DNA of 34,423 bases from Gammaproteobacteria bacterium (GTDB lineage Bacteria > Pseudomonadota > Gammaproteobacteria > GCA-2400775): the NCBI GenBank assembly GCA_002400905.2, contig NVRQ02000067.1, forward strand, positions 1 through 34,423, read 5' to 3'. Each line of letters starts with the position of its first letter. Positions within the stretch are counted from its first letter, which is position 1. Made by a program: the position numbers and the translations under genes. The notes beneath the pieces were generated by a model. The model had not been told where the DNA came from. It saw only the letters and a list, made by a program, of their open reading frames with translations, and made no database searches. Positions 28,393 through 34,423 of the stretch are shown here, piece after piece.

Positions 28393-29022
28393 ATGTCTAG
28401 TCGCAGTAGCAAGACGCGTTGGTTGGCGCGACAAGAAAAGGATGAGTATGTTAAGCGCTCAAAAATTGACGGCTATCGCTCGCGCGCGGCCTATAAGCTA
28501 GAGGAGATTAACAAGCGAGACCGTGTTCATATTCAGGGTAAAATGATTATTGATTTGGGCGCCGCGCCCGGCGGTTGGTCGCAGTTAGCGGCAAAATGGT
28601 GCCAACACAAGACCGATATCATCGCTCTTGACATTCTGCCTATGGATAGTTTGGCTGATATCGAAATTATTCAGGGTGATTTTACCGAAGAGGTAGTGCT
28701 TAAGCAGCTAGTTGGTTCAATTGCTGGGCGTGAAGTAGGGCTTGTTCTTTGTGATATGGCCCCCAATATCAGTGGGGTAGGCTCGGTAGATCAACCAAAA
28801 TCGATGTATTTAGCGGAATTGGCTCTCGAGTTGGCACGGCAGGTGCTTTGTAAGAATGGCAATTTCGTCACCAAGCTTTTTCAAGGTGAAGGCTTTGACG
28901 AATATATGCGATTGGCTAGAGTGAGCTTCACGAGTGTGAAGACGCGCAAGCCTCGCGCCTCGCGTCCGGAGTCTAGGGAAGTGTATTTGGTGGCGAAAGG
29001 CTTCCGAGGACTCCCCCCTTGA
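28393..29022 (+). CDS. rlmE: 23S rRNA (uridine(2552)-2'-O)-methyltransferase RlmE (FtsJ/RrmJ)
   Basis: DEYVKRSKIDGYRSRAAYKLEEINKRDRV...IDLGAAPGGWSQLAAKW; start reset to ATG 28393. Confidence 0.97.
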   Translation: MSSRSSKTRWLARQEKDEYVKRSKIDGYRSRAAYKLEEINKRDRVHIQGKMIIDLGAAPGGWSQLAAKWCQHKTDIIALDILPMDSLADIEIIQGDFTEEVVLKQLVGSIAGREVGLVLCDMAPNISGVGSVDQPKSMYLAELALELARQVLCKNGNFVTKLFQGEGFDEYMRLARVSFTSVKTRKPRASRPESREVYLVAKGFRGLPP

Positions 29023-29152
29023 ATAACGGTCTACAGGGGTGCAGATGTCGATATTTTTGATTAATTTCGATGTTATGAGCAGAAAACATTGAGCAAACGG
29101 TGCAAGTTTGCTTAAACTAAGCAATTACAACGTTATGGAATAAGGTGCTAGC

Positions 29153-31066
29153 TTGAGCGACATGGTAAAAAACATCATTCTTTGGGTGGTCATCGCAGTG
29201 GTATTGATGTCTGTCTTCAATAATTTCGGCCCACCACAGGTGCCGTTACAGCAGTTAACCTATTCTGAATTTCTCAATGATGTTCGTAAGGGTATGGTCA
29301 ATAAAGTCGTTATCGAAGGCCGCTCTATCCAGGGCGAGCGTAGTGGCGGCGATAAGTTCCTTACCTATAGCCCGGGCGATGATGGTCTAGTTGATGAGCT
29401 TATCAATAACGGTGTGCAAATTAGCGCGGTTCCAATTGAGCGCCAGGGGTTTTTCACGCAAATTTTAATTTCCTGGTTCCCAATGTTGCTACTAATTGGT
29501 GTATGGATATTCTTCATGCGCCAGATGCAAGGCGGTGCTGGTGGCCGTGGTGCAATGTCATTTGGCCGCAGCAAAGCGCGCTTGCTTGGTGAAGACCAAA
29601 TTAAAGTGACTTTTAACGATGTGGCTGGCGTTGAAGAGGCCAAAGAAGAGGTTAGTGAGCTAGTCGAGTTTCTTCGTGAGCCAGCGAAATTCCAAAAACT
29701 CGGTGGTAAGATTCCGCGTGGTGTTTTAATGGTAGGTTCACCAGGCACGGGTAAAACCTTGCTGGCCAAGGCGATTGCGGGTGAAGCCAAGGTGCCATTC
29801 TTTAGTATTTCAGGTTCTGACTTTGTTGAAATGTTTGTTGGTGTTGGTGCCTCTCGTGTGCGTGACATGTTTGAGCAAGCCAAAAAACAATCGCCTTGCA
29901 TTATCTTCATTGACGAAATTGATGCCGTGGGTCGTAAGCGTGGCGCCGGTCTCGGTGGTGGTCATGACGAACGTGAGCAAACTTTAAACCAGTTGTTAGT
30001 TGAAATGGACGGCTTTGAAGGTAATGAAGGCGTTATTGTTATTGCTGCGACCAACCGTCCTGACGTGCTTGATCCCGCATTGCTGCGACCGGGCCGTTTT
30101 GATCGGCAGGTTGTTGTACCCTTGCCTGACGTGCGTGGTCGCGAACAAATTCTTAAAGTTCATATGCGTAAAGTGCCACTGAGTGATGATGTAAAAGCAA
30201 GCATTATCGCGCGTGGTACACCGGGTTTTTCTGGTGCTGATTTGGCCAACCTGGTTAACGAGGCTGCACTATTTGCCGCACGTGGGAATCTGCGTGAAGT
30301 TGAAATGCAGCATTTTGAGAAGGCCAAAGACAAAATCATGATGGGCGCAGAACGCCGCTCTATGGTGATGAGCGAAGATGAGAAAAAACTCACTGCGTAC
30401 CATGAGTCTGGTCACGCTATTGTTGGTTCATTGGTGCCATCGCATGATCCAATCCATAAGGTGACTATTATTCCTCGTGGTCGCGCATTGGGTGTAACGA
30501 TGTTCTTGCCAGAAGAGGATCGTTACAGTTATAGCCGCGAACGTTTGGAAAGCCAAATTTCATCTATGTTCGGTGGCCGTATCGCGGAGGAACTTATTTT
30601 TGGTTCTGAGGCAGTAACCACGGGTGCGTCTAACGATATTCAGCGTACTACTGAAATTGCTCGCAATATGGTGACTAAGTGGGGGCTTTCTGATCGGCTG
30701 GGCCCGCTAACCTATAGTGAAGAAGAAGGCGAAGTATTCCTAGGACACTCAGTGTCGAACCACAAAACAGTGTCAGACGATACAACGCGTATTATTGATG
30801 AAGAGGTACGTACTATAATCGATCGCAATTATCAGCGTGCTGAAAAAATGTTGACTGATAATATAGATAAATTGCACATTATGGCTGAAGCCTTAATGCT
30901 CTACGAAACCATCGATAATGGACAGGTCACCGACATTATGAATGGTAAGACGCCTCGCCCACCTAAGGATTGGGGGCAGACCGAACCACCGTCATCGGGT
31001 AAAGTCGTTGATGAAGATGAGCCAAAATCTGATTCAACTATTGGTGGGCCAGCTAGCTTACATTAA
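29153..31066 (+). CDS. ftsH: ATP-dependent zinc metalloprotease FtsH
   Basis: [51 protein letters not shown] zinc site; start TTG 29153 or ATG 29162. Confidence 0.98.
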   Translation: MSDMVKNIILWVVIAVVLMSVFNNFGPPQVPLQQLTYSEFLNDVRKGMVNKVVIEGRSIQGERSGGDKFLTYSPGDDGLVDELINNGVQISAVPIERQGFFTQILISWFPMLLLIGVWIFFMRQMQGGAGGRGAMSFGRSKARLLGEDQIKVTFNDVAGVEEAKEEVSELVEFLREPAKFQKLGGKIPRGVLMVGSPGTGKTLLAKAIAGEAKVPFFSISGSDFVEMFVGVGASRVRDMFEQAKKQSPCIIFIDEIDAVGRKRGAGLGGGHDEREQTLNQLLVEMDGFEGNEGVIVIAATNRPDVLDPALLRPGRFDRQVVVPLPDVRGREQILKVHMRKVPLSDDVKASIIARGTPGFSGADLANLVNEAALFAARGNLREVEMQHFEKAKDKIMMGAERRSMVMSEDEKKLTAYHESGHAIVGSLVPSHDPIHKVTIIPRGRALGVTMFLPEEDRYSYSRERLESQISSMFGGRIAEELIFGSEAVTTGASNDIQRTTEIARNMVTKWGLSDRLGPLTYSEEEGEVFLGHSVSNHKTVSDDTTRIIDEEVRTIIDRNYQRAEKMLTDNIDKLHIMAEALMLYETIDNGQVTDIMNGKTPRPPKDWGQTEPPSSGKVVDEDEPKSDSTIGGPASLH

Positions 31067-31106
31067 TTTGATATTTACTCCTTGCGTGCCCTAAACGATA
31101 GCAGCG

Positions 31107-31952
31107 ATGCTAAATTTAACGAAACACCAGGATTTTCATATCCAGTATCCCTGCATCATGGGGGTACTCAATGTGACTCCCGATTCATTCTCGGACGGGG
31201 GTCATTTTATTGAGCGCGATTCCGCGCTTGCTCAAGTGCGGCTCATGGTTGAACAGGGCGCCACGATTATCGATATCGGTGGTGAGTCAACGCGACCTGG
31301 CGCTGAACCCGTTTCGATCAAAACAGAAATTGATCGTGTTGTTCCAATCATAGAAGCACTTCAAGCTTCGCCTGATACTTTTTCAGGTATGGCTATATCT
31401 ATTGATACGAGCAAACCGGAAGTGATGGCCGCTGCGTTGGCTGCAGGTGCTTCAATGATTAATGATGTTCAGGCGTTGTCTGTTCCTGGTGCGCTGGAAG
31501 TCGCCGTTAATAGTGATGTTCCTATTTGTTTAATGCATGCGATGAGACTACCGCGAACCATGCAAAGTAATCCGCACTATGCGGATGTTGTTGTTGAGGT
31601 GGTGACTTTTTTAGAGGAACGTATTGCTGCTTGCGTAGCAGCAGGTATTGATCGTGAACGATTGATTATTGATCCAGGCTTTGGCTTCGGTAAAAACCTA
31701 CAGCATAATCTTCAGTTAGCGCAAAACCTAGATCGTTTCAGCACGTTAAATTTACCTGTCTTGGTTGGCGTTTCACGTAAATCAATGTTTGGCGCTATAC
31801 TCGACGTCGAGGTGGATGAACGTTTGTATGGCAGTTTGGCTATGACCGCATTATTGCTCGACAAAGGCGCATCAATTGTGCGAACACATGACGTTGCGGC
31901 AACACGTGATGTGATGAAAGTAGTGTTAGCGATGACTACAACGGCCCGATAA
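31107..31952 (+). CDS. folP: Dihydropteroate synthase
   Basis: IMGVLNVTPDSFSDGGHF, ATIIDIGGESTRPGAEPV. Confidence 0.98.
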   Translation: MLNLTKHQDFHIQYPCIMGVLNVTPDSFSDGGHFIERDSALAQVRLMVEQGATIIDIGGESTRPGAEPVSIKTEIDRVVPIIEALQASPDTFSGMAISIDTSKPEVMAAALAAGASMINDVQALSVPGALEVAVNSDVPICLMHAMRLPRTMQSNPHYADVVVEVVTFLEERIAACVAAGIDRERLIIDPGFGFGKNLQHNLQLAQNLDRFSTLNLPVLVGVSRKSMFGAILDVEVDERLYGSLAMTALLLDKGASIVRTHDVAATRDVMKVVLAMTTTAR

Positions 31953-32002
31953 TAGCTAACGGTGTAGCGTGGCAAATAAAAACAATAGCGATGTGAAACA
32001 GT

Positions 32003-33349
32003 ATGAGTAGACAATATTTTGGTACGGATGGTATTCGTGGCAAGGTGGGTGAATACCCTATAACACCTGAGTTTGTGCTGAAGCTTGGTTGGGCTGCCGG
32101 CCGTGTTTTGTGTCGCGGCCATGCTGGCAAAGGCAAAGTGTTGATTGGCAAAGACACGCGTGTGTCGGGTTATATGTTCGAGTCTGCTTTGCAGGCGGGT
32201 TTATCTGCTGCAGGTGTTGATGTTTTACTCAGTGGGCCTATGCCCACACCTGCTGTTGCCTATCTCACGCACACGCTTCATGCGCAGGCGGGTATTGTTA
32301 TTAGTGCATCACATAACCCGTATCATGATAACGGCATTAAGTTTTTTGGCGCTGACGGAACCAAGCTTGATGATGAAATTGAGCTTGCGATTGAAGCCGA
32401 ATTAGAAAAACAGCTTGATACGGTTGAATCGTCGAAGTTAGGCAAGGCGCAGCGTGTGGTAGACGCGTCAGGTCGATATATCGAATACTGTAAAAGTACT
32501 GTGCCACGTAATCTTGACCTTACCGGTATGAAGATTGTTGTGGATTGCGCGCATGGCGCAACGTATCACGTTGCTGGCAGTGTGTTTCGCGAGCGTGGCG
32601 CTGAAGTGATCGAAATTGGTGTTGACCCCGACGGCTTTAATATTAACGAGCAGTGCGGTGCCTTACATCCGGAGTTGTTAAGAGCGGCAGTGCTTGATCA
32701 GGGTGCTGATCTTGGTATCGCGCTGGACGGTGACGGTGACCGCGTGATGATGGTTGATCATACAGGCAATATATTAGATGGCGATGATTTGCTCTACGTG
32801 ATAGCCCGTCATCGTTTGTGTGGAAAAGGTTTGGGTCGCGACAAGGTTGTGGTGGGCACCTTGATGAGTAATCTTGGCTTTGAAAAAGCGTTGGCACGAC
32901 ATGATGTCACGCTGATACGTACGCAGGTAGGCGACCGCTATGTTCTTGAGAGCATGAAGCAGTCTGGGCTGGTGCTTGGTGGTGAAACCTCAGGCCATAT
33001 TATTTGTTTGGATAGAACCTCAACAGGTGATGGCATTATTGCAGCCTTGCAGGTGCTTGCTGCTTTGTCAGGCATGTCTCGCAGTTTGAATGACATCAGT
33101 TCTGAGGTGAGTAAAACTCCTCAAATCATGATCAATGTTAAAGCCGACGCCAGTGTGGTCAATAATCAAACAACGAAAGCCGCTGTCGCTGCGGCAGAAG
33201 CCGATCTTGGTGATAAAGGCCGTGTGTTGCTGCGTCCATCAGGCACTGAGCCAGTGGTTCGCGTGATGGTTGAAGGCGAGGATGACAGCCAAGTTGAGCG
33301 TCTAGCCCATGAGATAGCAGCGGTAATTCGCGCAGAGCCTAGCCTTTAG
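32003..33349 (+). CDS. glmM: Phosphoglucosamine mutase
   Basis: [47 protein letters not shown]. Confidence 0.98.
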   Translation: MSRQYFGTDGIRGKVGEYPITPEFVLKLGWAAGRVLCRGHAGKGKVLIGKDTRVSGYMFESALQAGLSAAGVDVLLSGPMPTPAVAYLTHTLHAQAGIVISASHNPYHDNGIKFFGADGTKLDDEIELAIEAELEKQLDTVESSKLGKAQRVVDASGRYIEYCKSTVPRNLDLTGMKIVVDCAHGATYHVAGSVFRERGAEVIEIGVDPDGFNINEQCGALHPELLRAAVLDQGADLGIALDGDGDRVMMVDHTGNILDGDDLLYVIARHRLCGKGLGRDKVVVGTLMSNLGFEKALARHDVTLIRTQVGDRYVLESMKQSGLVLGGETSGHIICLDRTSTGDGIIAALQVLAALSGMSRSLNDISSEVSKTPQIMINVKADASVVNNQTTKAAVAAAEADLGDKGRVLLRPSGTEPVVRVMVEGEDDSQVERLAHEIAAVIRAEPSL

Positions 33350-33476
33350 TTTAGTAAAGCGAATTAATTACTGGTTTTCCTCTTCTTTTTGATCATAAAC
33401 TGACCATTCAAAATTGCTTTATTGCAGCCGTCTCGCTAAGATGCACGGCTATTTTTGAGCAATGGAGCGCATCTCA

Positions 33477-34235
33477 ATGCGGCAGGCGTTTGTAGCGGGC
33501 AACTGGAAGATGAATGGTTCACGTGCTAGCGCGCGCGCGCTCATTGACGGCCTAAAACAAGACATTGACTCTGTGACGACAGCAGAAGTTGTTGTGTGTC
33601 CTAGTTTTGTCTATCTGGCAGATGTGCAATCCATGCTAAGTGATACGCGTATCGCTTTAGGAGCTCAAAACCTCAGTGAGCAGAAGCCAGGAGCTTTCAC
33701 TGGCGAAATAGCTGGCGAAATGCTGAAAGACTTCGATTGTAAATACGTGATCATTGGACACTCAGAGCGTCGCGCGATTTATGGCGAGACGGATGCCTTA
33801 ATTGCTAGTAAATTTACCGCTGCCCTTGAACAGGGTCTTAGCCCCATTTTTTGTTTGGGTGAGTTATTAGAAGAGCGCCAGCAAAATCAAACTGAAAGCG
33901 TCATTGCACGTCAGCTCGATGCTATACTCGCGCTACCTGGTGGGTTGGAGGGTTTGCGTAGCGCGGTGATTGCCTATGAGCCTGTTTGGGCGATTGGTAC
34001 TGGCATGACGGCAACACCAGAGCAAGCACAAACCGTGCATGCCTTTATCCGTCAGCGTATCGCAGAGAAAGATGCTGAGGTCGCTGCTGGAGTACAGATA
34101 CTTTATGGTGGCAGTGTTAAACCAGATAATGCGGTTGAGCTGTTCTCGCAAGCTGATATCGATGGTGGTCTCATTGGTGGTGCTGCGCTCGATGCAGAAT
34201 CATTTTTAACTATATGTCGCGCCGCTGGCGCATAG
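33477..34235 (+). CDS. tpiA: Triosephosphate isomerase
   Basis: RQAFVAGNWKMNGS, VIIGHSERRAIYGE, VIAYEPVWAIGTGMTATPEQAQ; start reset to 33477. Confidence 0.98.
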   Translation: MRQAFVAGNWKMNGSRASARALIDGLKQDIDSVTTAEVVVCPSFVYLADVQSMLSDTRIALGAQNLSEQKPGAFTGEIAGEMLKDFDCKYVIIGHSERRAIYGETDALIASKFTAALEQGLSPIFCLGELLEERQQNQTESVIARQLDAILALPGGLEGLRSAVIAYEPVWAIGTGMTATPEQAQTVHAFIRQRIAEKDAEVAAGVQILYGGSVKPDNAVELFSQADIDGGLIGGAALDAESFLTICRAAGA

Positions 34236-34241
34236 GTTTTT

Positions 34242-34423
34242 ATGCAAACAATTTTATTGCTCATTCATGTTGTTATAGCAGTAGCCTTGGTTGGTTTAGT
34301 TTTGCTGCAACATGGTAAGGGTGCTGACGCAGGCGCTGCTTTTGGTAGTGGCGCTTCGCAAACCGTTTTTGGTAGCCAAGGTTCTGGTTCGTTTTTAACG
34401 CGAGCGACTGGAATATTGGCAAC
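34242..34423 (+). CDS. secG: Preprotein translocase subunit SecG (partial, runs off right edge)
   Basis: [60 protein letters not shown]; downstream of tpiA as expected. Not in ORF track because no stop in window. Confidence 0.95.
   Translation, partial: MQTILLLIHVVIAVALVGLVLLQHGKGADAGAAFGSGASQTVFGSQGSGSFLTRATGILA

Noticed and set aside
29365-29910. 181-aa minus-strand ORF within ftsH
   Set aside because: Shadow ORF; no plausible protein signature.

Overview
The window is a gammaproteobacterial-type chromosomal backbone, almost all core housekeeping genes. In order: smpB(-), SNF-family Na+ transporter, ratA, rnfH/ratB-like, bamE(-), fur, [variable interval], recN(-), nadK(-), hrcA, grpE, dnaK, dnaJ, dapB, a Rof-like gene, carA, carB, greA, DUF4149-like gene, [variable interval with glgP and a DEAD-box helicase], yhbY(-), rlmE, ftsH, folP, glmM, tpiA, secG (truncated by the window edge). 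No CRISPR, tRNA, rRNA, integrase, transposase or obvious defence system is visible. The unusual signal lies between the core genes: (1) a divergent second copy of the recN 3' end at 5886-5970, which together with the real recN end brackets a GC-richer two-gene PA2778/PA2779-like unit; (2) two ~165-nt CTAG-bounded hairpin elements (15698-15861 and 22804-22970) with different terminal inverted repeats but a shared core architecture, which look like a non-autonomous MITE-like family; (3) a large nested inverted-repeat structure between dnaK and dnaJ; (4) a candidate carAB promoter whose exactly 17-nt spacer contains a G8 tract, followed by a terminator-like leader hairpin and preceded by a gene resembling the Rho inhibitor Rof/YaeO; (5) a REP-like inverted pair and strong palindromes in the fur-recN interval. 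All calls come from reading the sequence and recalled family knowledge; no searches were run.
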